Positions 36,601 through 45,146 of a stretch of 64,000 nucleotides of DNA are shown here, in pieces. Origin of the DNA: Opisthocomus hoazin (Eukaryota > Chordata > Aves > Opisthocomiformes > Opisthocomidae). The first letter of the stretch is position 1. Each line of letters begins with the position of its first letter. The position numbers were made by a program, and so were the translations under genes. Under the pieces are notes generated by a model. It ran no database searches, was not told where the DNA came from, and saw nothing but the letters and a program-made list of their open reading frames with translations. The stretch covers positions 133,250,465-133,314,464 of the forward strand of contig NC_134414.1 in NCBI RefSeq assembly GCF_030867145.1. The letters run 5' to 3'.

Positions 36601-39435
36601 CAGTTCTGGTCTGCATGACTGATAAAATGACAAATTTCATGGAGAAGGTCCAGGCCACAGATGGCTCTAAAAATTGAGTGTATAACACAAAGTTCACAAG
36701 TGACATTTAAATCTGAGGTATTCATCCACCTTTAGCTTCTCCGTAAATAATGGCCAGGTTTCAGGTGTCTGATTCGGCAGACGTTCAGTAGATGAATAGG
36801 TATTGTATGCAGTTTTGGGGACTGACTGATTTCTTGGCAATTTCCAGGCCTATAATGTACTGAAGCATGATGCCATTTCCACTTCACTGGTAGCATCGTT
36901 GATCCATAAACAGCAGAAAATATCTAAACGGCTTTGGGGCTGTTTTGGACTGTTTTATTAATCTTCATCTTGCTGGAGTCCTACAGCCCAGTTCTCTGGG
37001 AGATATTTCCCAATGCTGGGAGTGGTAGGTTGGGTTTGGGATGTGTATGAGTTCTTCTCCCTGTGGTTTGGGTGACTCTTGACTCAGCTACTTTGATTCT
37101 CCAAGCTCCAGAGATGGAAATGAATCTTGAATGGGTCTACAAACACAACTAGAAAATGGACCTACTGTGGTGCTCACAAACTGTGACCACAGTACTGCAC
37201 GGGGGCAGAGGCTGCTTCGCAGCTGTGCCTCTCTCCTACCCTCTCCACAGCGAGAGCGAGTGGTAAGTCTTTTCTAATGCAAAGCACATTGTGATTTCAT
37301 TAAAGATTGGAATACGCTTGAGGTGATGATGGGCTATTCCAGTCTGAAATAAAATGTAACTTTTAATAATGTTTTTTAGTTGCTATTGAATTGCAGAGTC
37401 TAATTCTGTCTTGCTGGGATGGTGTCCTGTTGGGGGGGGGGGGTGCGTCTCCTTGCTTTTCAATCATTCGTTGTAACACAACTGAGCTGTACATGTCCTG
37501 CAGGCCATCTCCAAGACCTCTCCACACAGGTTAGTCTAAATGTTGCTACTGACTTCATTAGGAACATGACCACACATGCAGTATCGTGGTGCTCTCTTTG
37601 TTCCTTCACTCCACAGTGATGCTATACATAAATAATTAACCATCAATTCCCTTATTAATAATGCTTATGCACAGAGAAAACCCTTAATTTCTCTTAATTG
37701 TAGCCTTGCCGAGACTGCAGTGGGCACAGTTTGGGAGAGTGCACAAGTACGAGGGAAATGCCTGGGCTGGGTGCCAAAGCTTAGAGCTGTGTGGCCTATT
37801 CAACATACTCCGGTGGCAGAGGAGGGCTGTAGGCCACTGCCAGTCCCCTCCTACTTGGTCAAACCTCCTTGTACCCACATAGCAGGTCTGGCATTTGCTG
37901 GTGGTGTCCTGTCTTGTCCTGATTTCTGTTTGTGCTCTGCGCAGTCCATATGCACAAGTCAAAATTCCTCTCTGCTTCTGCTTTGTTTTGCGGGAAAGAG
38001 GTCAGCCAAAGGTGGGCAGCCGCCAGCAGAATATTTACCTTACACTGCAGCCTGATCCTGGCTTGCCCCTTACAGAAAGAGCATGAGGCTTCAGCGAGAT
38101 CGTAGCTCAGAGGCTTACTCTGTCTCTGTTAGCATGACAACAGGGTACTAGGGCTCAGCTGAAAGCTTATGGCTGATACACGTTCGCTCTAATTTTTCTA
38201 AACTTACCAATTTTTGTGAATTAGTGTAAAAATGCTGAAGGAAATGGATAAAAATGTCAGCTGTAGCATACCTTCATGTATTTACTTTGGTAAAAATGTT
38301 TGCCCCAGGAGCGTCTTCAGTAATTCAGGATTTTGCCAATGTGTGGGATTTGGTTTCCATCTTTGCTGCCCTGTATCTGGTGGTGTGTCCACACTGTGCA
38401 CCATCATGCCAGTACATTTTTGTACCAGCCCAATGTGCAGAGATGAGGGAAATGGAGAATAAAACCGCAAGGGCTTAATGAGTCCTCTGAAGTTATTGTG
38501 AAAATGCTCACATGACTTATAGAGATTTTTGGAGCATGTTCTTCAGCTTCATCTCTTTGTCAGCCTGCTTGGGGACTGTTGCTTGGAGCTGACCTAACAT
38601 CATGGATGTCAAGGCTCTTAAACTCCACAGGAGACGAGGGGTTGATTGCACTCGCTTGTTTGCTGGCCAGCAGGAGTAGGCATTGATCTGGGCTCTGAGA
38701 TGAGTTCCTATAAGGTATTTCCACCTTATTGTCTCCCCCTGCCATTCCTGAATCATCATGGAGCTCACTGGCAACCCTTCCGGCTGATGGAGTCAGCTTC
38801 AAGGATGCTCAGATGAAAGTGGTATTAGCACATCAAAACCCACAATCTACATTACTGGCTGTAGTCCAGCCCAAAGAGGCTGTGCTCTGCCAGGAAGAGC
38901 AAGGCTCAGGGTATCTGCTGGCAGGTGGGACTGTGGTGTGTTTGTCCAGCATGTGCCCAGCCTACAAGGGCCACTGCATGACATTGTGGGCTGCCACCCC
39001 CCCCCCTCCAAGTGCCCCAGAGCTAGCTGGGGGGTTAAAATGTGAGTGGACTTTATCTGTACCAGTGCTGGCCTGTCCTTAGAGCGTGCACTAATGCTGC
39101 TGAACTCGTACTGGGGTTAAGTACTGCCAATCTTAGTCCTGAGATGTACTCACCTCCAGGTACACTCCCCATGGCATCACCAAAGTAGCCACCAGCAAGT
39201 CCGCCACCGCCAGGCTCACCACAAGGTAGTTTGTGGTGGTTTGCAAGGTGCGTTCCCTCAGCACGGCTAGGCAGACCAGCACGTTCCCGAAGATGATGGC
39301 CAGAATCAAGATGCAGTAGCAGAGGGCGTAGTAGGCATGCGAGTGTGGCAGGTCAGGCTCTGTAGTGTTGTCTGCCCCACAGGGAATGGGGTCGGTGGTG
39401 TTAGGATGACTGCTGGTTCTTGTGAAGAGGGCCAT
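27462..39435 (-). CDS. DRD3: DRD3, dopamine D3 receptor (whole gene, 6 coding exons)
   Basis: Minus-strand coding exons are 39435-39154, 32501-32389, 31197-31055, 29932-29736, 28856-28511 and 27658-27462. They join in frame to 1278 bases, giving 425 aa against 400 in human. The product is a Gi/o-coupled plasma-membrane receptor of class A that lowers cAMP on binding dopamine. Visible signatures are N-glycosylation sites NTT at residues 12 and 23, LAVAD in TM2, the amine-binding Asp114 in TMDVMMC of TM3, and DRY at 131-133. The TM5 serines are 196, 197 and 200. TM6 has CWLPFF, TM7 has NPIIY (404-408), and the tail ends in Cys-Cys. The third intracellular loop, mainly exon 5, is longer and diverged, with an RRLS site of the PKA type. 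All six parts are open with canonical splice sites, so the gene looks functional. Confidence 0.97.
28035..28135 (+). repeat. Ancient MIR-like SINE fragment in a DRD3 intron
   Basis: Segments CAGCTGTGTGAGCTGATT and GCCTCAGTTTCCCCTTCTGT follow the order of the MIR/CORE-SINE core (AGCTGTGTGACCTTGG, then CCTCAGTTTCCTCATCTGT). The copy is strongly diverged. Confidence 0.55.
28175..28192. repeat. (AAT)6 microsatellite
   Basis: Six uninterrupted AAT units lie in the last intron of DRD3. Confidence 0.95.
28511..28856 (-). CDS. DRD3: DRD3 coding exon 5 (third intracellular loop)
   Basis: A 346-base exon encodes residues 246-360. The first part is poorly conserved with the human loop. The end is clear: [17 protein letters not shown], then [15 protein letters not shown] entering TM6. 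RRLS fits a PKA site; human has RKLS here. Start at TTTTGCAG and end at G|GTGAGT are both canonical. Confidence 0.93.
29736..29932 (-). CDS. DRD3: DRD3 coding exon 4 (second extracellular loop, TM5)
   Basis: A 197-base exon encodes [20 protein letters not shown], the rest of TM5 ending RIYLVLRQ, and the basic start of the third intracellular loop ([16 protein letters not shown]). It has the disulphide Cys185 and the three TM5 serines. It ends in phase 0 before GTAAGA. Confidence 0.96.
31055..31197 (-). CDS. DRD3: DRD3 coding exon 3 (second intracellular loop, TM4)
   Basis: A 143-base exon encodes [20 protein letters not shown], then a TM4 ending [16 protein letters not shown]. This is nearly identical to the mammalian D3 receptor. 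It ends ACAG|GTAGGT. Confidence 0.97.
32389..32501 (-). CDS. DRD3: DRD3 coding exon 2 (TM3)
   Basis: A 113-base exon encodes [14 protein letters not shown], then [20 protein letters not shown]. It holds the conserved Asp114 that pairs with the dopamine amine. The donor AG|GTGAGA splits Arg132 of the DRY motif. Confidence 0.97.
32625..32705 (-). repeat. Ancient MIR-like SINE fragment in a DRD3 intron
   Basis: GAGGGAAACTGAGGGACC, then GCAAGACAACACAGTGGTAG, matches the reverse-complement order of the MIR core (GGGGAAACTGAGGC, then CAAGGTCACACAGC). It is diverged and short, 125 bases upstream (in transcription) of exon 2. Confidence 0.5.
33525..33990 (+). mobile_element. Old CR1 LINE 3' fragment in DRD3 intron 1
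   Basis: Plus-strand sequence reads as a decayed CR1 C-terminus: CATCTGGAGTACTGCATCTG (HLEYC region), GGGCTTGTTCAGCCTGGAGA (GLFSLE), an AGGACAAGAGGCAACAGG segment, and GAGGTTTTCAAGACCCACTC. Internal deletions and many substitutions show it is much older than the CR1 at 28-590. Confidence 0.85.
34040..39140. other. DRD3: DRD3 intron 1, remaining sequence
   Basis: Intron 1 of the coding region runs 32502-39153. Apart from the old CR1 and MIR-like copies listed separately, I see only single-copy DNA, a run of 12 G at 37432-37443 and a run of C near 38999-39006. No further exon is evident. Confidence 0.6.
35320..35530 (-). repeat. Ancient MIR-like SINE in DRD3 intron 1
   Basis: In order, CAAAGCACATCACAGGTATT, GAACCCTCACAACTGCCTGG, GGTTAGGTGG, ATATTATTCTCTTACAGGTG and CCACAGAGAG parallel the reverse complement of MIR (AAGCGCTTTACA, ATCCTCACAACAACCC, GAGGTAGGT, ATTATCCCCATTTTACAG, GCACAGAGAG). 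Collinearity over about 200 bases makes this the best-supported of the ancient SINE calls. Confidence 0.65.
39154..39435 (-). CDS. DRD3: DRD3 coding exon 1 (N-terminus, TM1, TM2)
   Basis: The exon encodes residues 1-94. It starts [15 protein letters not shown], contains [19 protein letters not shown] (TM1) and [19 protein letters not shown] (TM2), and ends YLE before GTGAGT. An acceptor, CTTTGCAG, lies 10 bases upstream of the ATG (exon edge 39445), so a separate 5' UTR exon must exist. Confidence 0.97.
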
Positions 39436-39445
39436 GGGGACCACA
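39436..39445 (-). other. DRD3: 5' UTR part of the first DRD3 coding exon
   Basis: Ten bases lie between the acceptor CTTTGCAG and the ATG. The frame is open further upstream (to 39696), but that peptide has no similarity to D3 receptors and would require the acceptor to be unused. Confidence 0.75.
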
Positions 39446-41307
39446 CTGCAAAGAGAAAGAAGGAAACGACTGAAAATCAGAGCTCTACAATAATTGTGGA
39501 GAAATGCAGTCTGAAAGACGACAATTTGCAGTGCTGAGGAAGACCTAATGCGGTACCCAAACCAGGGCTTGCCCAGAAGCTTGGAACTAGTATCTTTTCT
39601 TCGGGGAAGTACCTTCCTTCTTCCCTCATCGAAAAATGTCTTCATGCACTCGAGCGCTGGGCAGCCCGGCAGAGAGACCGCACCTGCAATGCTCAAGGAG
39701 CCTCTCGAGCCCCCGCCGCCTGGCAGCGAGCACCACCTACGGAATTACTCTTTTCCTGTGACGTGCTTCTGTCCCAGGCCTTCTGCTGCGACAACGCTCC
39801 GCTTCAGCCCTGCCTGCCTCACCAAAGCTTGGCTGTCGGCGCTGCCCCCGTTTCATCCATGCTGTGCTCCGTGTTTTCCATACGTGGCCAGGAGATGCGC
39901 TTCCTGTGCTGAAGAGCAGATCGACTTGTCGTTTGCAACGAAATAACGGAAGGATGCTTGCAGGGTACTCTGCATTTCTTTTTCCTACAATGGATTCGTG
40001 ACTGTGCTCAGGAACCTGCCCTTTTTTGATTTCGAAGGAGGATGATTTTTTCCAAGGCTATGAAGCCTGCTGTCCCAGGGTTGTTCTGTGACATTCAATT
40101 GCTCATATCTGATTTTTTTCTTCCTTTGCTAGTGCTCCCATCGCTGAACTAGCCATCAACATGACAGGTACGAAAGGCAAGGACAAAACTTTGCAATGCC
40201 GATGGTATAAATACTGCTCCTTGTTGCAGCTCAGCCCTCGACCAGCAGCACCTGCGATGCACACACTTCTGGAGGAGTAGCTGTGCAATCACTCCAGCAT
40301 ATATTCGTCCTTGAAACTGGTGTCACTTGCTCCTGCTGATTTGTAGTTGGGAGAGGACAAGGGCTGAACGAGATGGAGACTGAACTTCCCCCCGTCCCGT
40401 GCACAGAGATCCCTCAGGACAGGGATGAACTCTCATGGCACGTGAAAAAAAGTTTGAAAGTGCCTGCGCTGTCTCTCCTTCTCTCTCTTTCTTCTGCCTG
40501 CTCCTGACAAAGAAATTCAGCCTTCCACTGGATCTGAAGGATTTCCCGTAGCGTGAGCGCCGCTGCCGAGTCCGGGGCTGTTTGTTCACAAAACAGTTCA
40601 GCTGCAGCCACCCAAAGACTGGGTTCGTTTTGCAGCGTCCCTTGCACCGACACCGCTCCCGCTGTGGGAAATCTGTATTGTCTGGGGCCGTGAAAGGCTG
40701 GTTCTGTAGCGTTGGAAAAAAATCTACATTAAGCAGCTGCCTAGCTGATAAGCAAAGCCAGGACAGGGAATGAAAAAACCAGCACGCAGAATATAACCAA
40801 AAGGCTTAAGGCACCGCATTACACAGTTTGCCTGCAGGTTCCCTCCTCTGTCTCCCCTCCCTCACACCCTAAAGCACCGTTTTCGACTCTCACTGGGAGG
40901 CCAGTCTTTCCCACCAGGATCCCCCCCAGCTCCCCACCCTCAGCCCTGCCAGGACCCCTGCCCTGGACTGCCCCCCACACCTTGCTCTGCCCGCAGCCGG
41001 GGTGCTGCCAAACCAGGCGAGTGCCGGGGTACCGGGGTGCTGCTGCGCCGGGGTACCGGGATGCTGACAATGTGCCGGGGCAGGGGGGGTGCCCGCACGG
41101 GGGGTGGCGGGACACGGGGGTGCAGGCACACCGGGGCACCAGGGCAGGGGGACGCCCACCACCCGGGGCACCCCGGCAGCCAGCTGCGGCAGGGACGGGG
41201 GTCGCTGCCGTGGGGCCGAGCAGGCGAGGGGAAAGGGAAGGATGCTCCTCCCGGAGGTCTCGGCCTCGGAGGGGTCGGGGCGCGGGTCCCAGTCTGGAGG
41301 GGGGCTG

Positions 41308-41373
41308 GCACCGGGAGGGTGGGGAGCGGGGGGGGAGGCGGCACCGGGAGGGTGGGGAGCCGGGGGGGAGGCG
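41308..41373. repeat. Two tandem copies of a 33-base G-rich unit
   Basis: Copies at 41308-41340 and 41341-41373 begin GCACCGGGAGGGTGGGGAG and differ at one base. They lie just inside the presumed DRD3 5' intron and have several G runs of four or more. Confidence 0.9.
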
Positions 41374-41388
41374 GCAATCAGGACTTAC

Positions 41389-41560
41389 CCCCGGCCCGCC
41401 GGGCCGTGGCACCGCCGCGGAGCTCGGTCCCGGCGCCGCTCCCGGTGCCGGTCCCAGTGCCGGATTCCGCTGCCGGTCCCGCTCCCTCCCGGTGCCGGTC
41501 CCGCTCCCTCCCGCCGCCCTCCCGGCGCGGAGCCGCGGGGCGGGGCCGGTCTGGCCGCCT
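41389..41560 (-). other. DRD3: Candidate non-coding first exon of DRD3
   Basis: The minus strand has the consensus donor GGGG|GTAAGTCC with its GT at 41388-41387. The exon would end at 41389 and splice to the acceptor at 39446, an intron of about 1.94 kb. The coding exon requires such an upstream exon. The 5' limit given here is arbitrary because no transcription start is visible. Confidence 0.5.
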
Positions 41561-41568
41561 CCCCCCCG

Positions 41569-41584
41569 CCCCCCCCCCCCCCCC
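41569..41584. repeat. Homopolymer of 16 C
   Basis: A run of 16 C (G on the minus strand) lies within the CpG island, preceded by a run of seven C at 41561-41567. Length may be affected by sequencing or assembly error. Confidence 0.85.
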
Positions 41585-42204
41585 GGGACCCCGCGGTGGC
41601 CGGGGAGCGGGCAGCCGGCCCGGGGGCTGCCCCTCTCCCGGAGGCACCCGGCGGAGGGGGCTCGGCGGGTTTCGGCGCCGGGGGATGCAGCAGGGGTCCC
41701 TTCGCTGACGGGCTGACCTGGCGCTGCCCGGGGGGCCAGGCGGGGAGCCGGGCACCCGAACCCCGGGCCGTGGGGGCTGCCCACGCCGCGGCGGAAGGCA
41801 AGTGGACCGACCCCGAAAGGTGACCCTGCGAGCCGTTAGTCTAAAAAAATTATCGAAGTAGAGGTGATTTTAAAAAAGGAGAGAATTAAAAAAAAAATAA
41901 AAATCTTTAAATAAACTGCCTTAAACCTGAGATGGAAGAGTGCTGGGTGACCTGGGAGGAAGCCGGGACGGAGGGTGAAGCCGGGGAAGGGTCCCTCTCC
42001 CGGCACCGCTGCCCGCAGGCGCGGCACGCCTCAGCCCCCACGGCCAGAGCTGGGCTGCAGCCACCACCGCTCAGCTGTGGCTTCCCTTCAGGCCTGAGGT
42101 CAGGGCTGCGAAGCCCGGTTCTCCTCCGACTGTGGTCCCTGGGAGGGCTCTCTGGGGTACGAATGGCTGGGTCGAGACCCGCTGGTGCATGGCTGAGTCG
42201 AGAT

Positions 42205-42890
42205 CTGCTGGTCAAGCTAAGGGGCAAGAGGGAACGGCACAGACAGTGGAAGCAGGGGCAGATATCTTGGGAAGAGCATCGGGACGCTGCCCGGTTGTGT
42301 AGGGATGGGGTCAGGAGGGCCAACGTGCAAACGGAGCTGGACTTGGCAAGGGATGCTGAGAATAACAAGAAGGGCTTCTACAGGTATGTCAGCCAGAAAA
42401 GGAAGGTTAAAGAAAGCGTACCCCCCCGATGAGCAAGAATGGCAATCTCCTATCAACACATGAGGAGAAGGCTGGGGTTCTCAGGAATTTTTTTTTCTCA
42501 GTCTTCACTGGCAACCTCTCTCCTCATCCCTCCCCAGCTGATGACCTTCTTGTTCTCTACAGCTAACTGACAGGAGGTTGTAGTGAGGCAGGTGTTGGTC
42601 TCTTCTCCCAGGTAACTTGCGACAGGACAAGAGGCAGTGACCCCAAGTTGCGTCAGGGGAGGTTTAGATTAGATATCGGGAAAAATTTCTTCACAGAAAG
42701 AGTGGTCAGGCATTGGAACAGGCTGCCTAGGGAGGTGGTGGAGTCACCATCCCCGGAAGCATTCAGAAAACATGTAGATGTGGCACTTCAGGATATGGTT
42801 TAGTAGGAATGGTGGTGTTGGGTGGATGGTTGGACTCAATGATCATAGAGGTCTTTTCCAACCTATGATTCTATGATTCTATGATTATGA
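42205..42890 (+). mobile_element. CR1 LINE, internally deleted, with intact 3' tail
   Basis: 42205-42432 encodes the CR1 segment WEEHRDAARLCRDGVRRANV, then LARDAENNKKGFYRYVSQKR. After about 42560 the sequence jumps to the 3' region: ATTGGAACAGGCTGCCTAGG (HWNRLPR), then TTGGACTCAATGATCATAGA, ending in repeats of ATTCTATG near 42870-42890. Most of the reverse transcriptase is missing. The 3' tail is complete. Confidence 0.9.
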
Positions 42891-42897
42891 TTCTGAT

Positions 42898-43019
42898 GTA
42901 GTCCCTTGATCATAGAAAGCCACAAGGTTGGTCAGGCAGGACTTGCCCCTGGTGAAGCCATGCTGGCTATCTCAAATCACCTCCATGTGCCTTAGCATAA
43001 CTTCTAGGAGGACATGTTC
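42898..43019 (-). mobile_element. Inverted CR1 reverse-transcriptase fragment
   Basis: This segment is the reverse complement of the CR1 region that follows it. GGTCAGGCAGGACTTGCCC here pairs with GGGCAAGTCCTGCCTGACC at 43054 onward, and TAGAAAGCCAC pairs with GTGGCTTTCTA. The two are about 90% complementary over some 70 bases and lie head to head. Confidence 0.85.
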
Positions 43020-44272
43020 CATGATTTGAGACAGCCAGCACGGCTTCACCGAGGGCAAGTCCTGCCTGACCAACCCAGTGGCTTTCTATGATGGAGTGAC
43101 TACATCAGTGTGCAAGGGAAGAGCTACAGGTGTGATCTATCTGGACTTCTGTAAGGCCTTTGACACAGTCCCCACAACATTCTTCTCTCTAAATTGGAGA
43201 GATATGGATTTGACGGGTGGACTGTTCAGCGGATAAGCAGTTGGTTGGAAGGTCACAGCCAGGGGGTGGTGGTTGACGGCTCGATGTCCAAATGGACACC
43301 AGTGACAAGTGGTGTTCCTCAGGTGTCCGTACTGGGACCAGTGCTGTTTAATGTTTTCATCAACGACTTAAACAGCAAGATCAAGTGCACCCTCAGCAAG
43401 TCTGCAGACGACACCAAGCTGAGTGGTGCAGTTGACACACCAGAAGGACAGGATGCCATCCAGAGGGACCTGGACAATCTTGAGAAGTGGGCCTGCGTGA
43501 ATCTCATGAGGTTCAACAAGGCCAAGTGCAAGGTCCTGCTAATGGGTCGGGGCAACCTCCAGCATCAGTACAGGCTGGGGATGTAGGGATTGCGAGCAGC
43601 CCTGCCACGAAGGACTTGGGAGTAGTGGTGGATGAAAAGCTGGACATGAGGCACCAATGTGCACTCACAGCCCAGAAGGCCAAACATATCCTGGGCCAGC
43701 AGGTCGACGGAGGTGATTCTGCCCCTCTACTCCGCTCTGGTGAGACCCCACCTGGAGTCCTGCGTCCAGCTCTGGAGCCCCCAGCACAAGAAGGACATGG
43801 AGCTGTTGGTCCAGAGGAAGGCCACAAAGATCATCTGAGGGCTGGAGCTCCTCTCCTATCAGGAAAGGCTGAGAAAGTTTGGGCTGTTCAGTCTGGAGAA
43901 GAGAAGGCTGTGGGGACACCTGATTGCAGCCTTCCAGTACCTGAAGGGCAACTATAGGAAAGATGGGGAAAATATTTTCAGCAGGGCTTGTTGCAACAGG
44001 GCAAGGAGCAATGGCTTTGAACTAAGGGAAGGTAGACTTAGACTAGAGATAAGGAAGAAATTCTTTACCATGAGGGTGGTGAAACACTGGAACGGGCTTC
44101 CCAGAGAGGCAGTGGAGGCCCCCATCCCTTGAAGCATTCAAGGCCAGGTTGGACAGGGCTCTGAGCAACCTGGTCTAGTTGAAGATGTCCCTGGTCACTG
44201 CAGGGGGGATTGGACTAGGTGACCTCTTCAGATCACCTTCCAACCCAAAGCATTCTATGATTCTATGAGCTC
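43020..44272 (+). mobile_element. CR1 LINE, 3' two-fifths of ORF2 plus 3' tail
   Basis: The plus strand reads [38 protein letters not shown] and [19 protein letters not shown]. It continues in shifted frames to [16 protein letters not shown] and HWNGLPREAVE-like sequence. It ends in ATTCTATGATTCTATG at 44257-44272. Frameshifts near 43190, 43585 and later inactivate it. Confidence 0.95.
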
Positions 44273-44484
44273 TTGGACTTCTCTCTCCCGGGGTTGGGGT
44301 GTGCTCACCATCCACTCGCTGGCACAGCAAGCAGGGTCTTGCTGTGGGTTGTCAGGAGGGTGCAGGAGGTTCAGCAGCAGGGCCGAGGTTTCCCCTCCCG
44401 GGTGTGCAAGAGTTGCAGGAGCGGCACTGTGGCAGGGAGGAGGGAAGTTGCTCTTCCCCTCTATGGACCCGCTGGTCAGGGCAG

Positions 44485-45146
44485 TGTCCTGGTTTCGGCT
44501 GGGATAGACCTAATTTTCCTCTCAGTAGCTGCTGTGTTTTGGATTTAGTACAAGGAGAGTGTTAATAACACTGATGTTTTTAGTTGTTGCTATGAAATCA
44601 TTGAATTTTTCTAAGTTTCTCATGTTCAGCTAATGAGTAGTTGTGCAGGAGCTGGGAGGGAGCACAGGCAGACAGACAGCCAGGCTGGCCAATGGAAATA
44701 TTCCGTACCAGAGACATCATGCTCAGCTTAGGAATGGGGGTTTGCCAGGGGGCAGGAAGCTCTCTGCTCTTCTCATTTCCATGAGTTCGAATCCTCTCTT
44801 GTCTGGGAGTTTGAAATTTTTCAGGAATTTTGTGATTTTGGTGTTCCATGATTACTACTTGGGGTCTGGCTGTGAATCAGTCATCAGGTGGTGAGAAAAA
44901 TTGTACTGTATATCGTTTGTTTGCATATTAATTTTTATCATTATTATAATTATTTTTATTATTAGTATTATTAGTATTATTAGTATTAGTATTTACTTTG
45001 TTGTCTTATTAAACTCTCTTTATCTCAACCCACAAGTTTTACTTTTTGTCCATTTCTCCTCCCCATCCCGCTGCAGGGGGGAACAGGAGGGGTGAGTGAG
45101 CGGCTGTCTAGTGCTTGGTTGCTGGCCGCTGGGTTAGACTACAACA
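44485..45146 (+). mobile_element. Solo LTR of an avian endogenous retrovirus (ERVL-like), copy 1
   Basis: A 662-base element starts TGTCCTGGTTTCGGCTGGG and ends GACTACAACA (TG...CA). It has an (ATT)n stretch at 44938-44998 and an ATTAAA polyadenylation signal at 45008-45013. The flanking five bases are GGCAG and GGTGG, a possible diverged target duplication. No gag, pol or env sequence adjoins it. The family name is from general similarity and is less certain than the LTR call. Confidence 0.88.

Larger units (their letters stand above)
40930..41830. promoter_or_regulatory. DRD3: CpG island, probable DRD3 promoter
   Basis: Extreme GC and CpG density begins at about 40930 and ends at about 41830, 1.5-2.4 kb upstream of the first DRD3 coding exon. 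It contains G-rich direct repeats and a 16-base C run. A minus-strand donor at 41388 fits a transcript running toward DRD3. No TATA box is seen. Long open frames on both strands here result from GC-rich composition and are not called as genes. Confidence 0.7.

Noticed and set aside
36474..36677. 67-codon frame with a CSYCC cluster
   Set aside because: It looks superficially zinc-finger-like but lacks spacing for any known finger and lies within a DRD3 intron.
39436..39696. N-terminal extension of DRD3 upstream of MALFTR
   Set aside because: The peptide has no D3 similarity and a good splice acceptor lies 10 bases before the ATG.
40819..41823. Open frames of 244 and 321 codons in the second CpG island
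   Set aside because: They overlap on both strands, are low-complexity Pro/Gly/Arg/Ala sequence, and follow from GC content and repeats.
44785..44800. GAGTTCGAATCC resembling a tRNA T-arm
   Set aside because: It lies inside the LTR, recurs in LTR copy 2 and has no cloverleaf around it.
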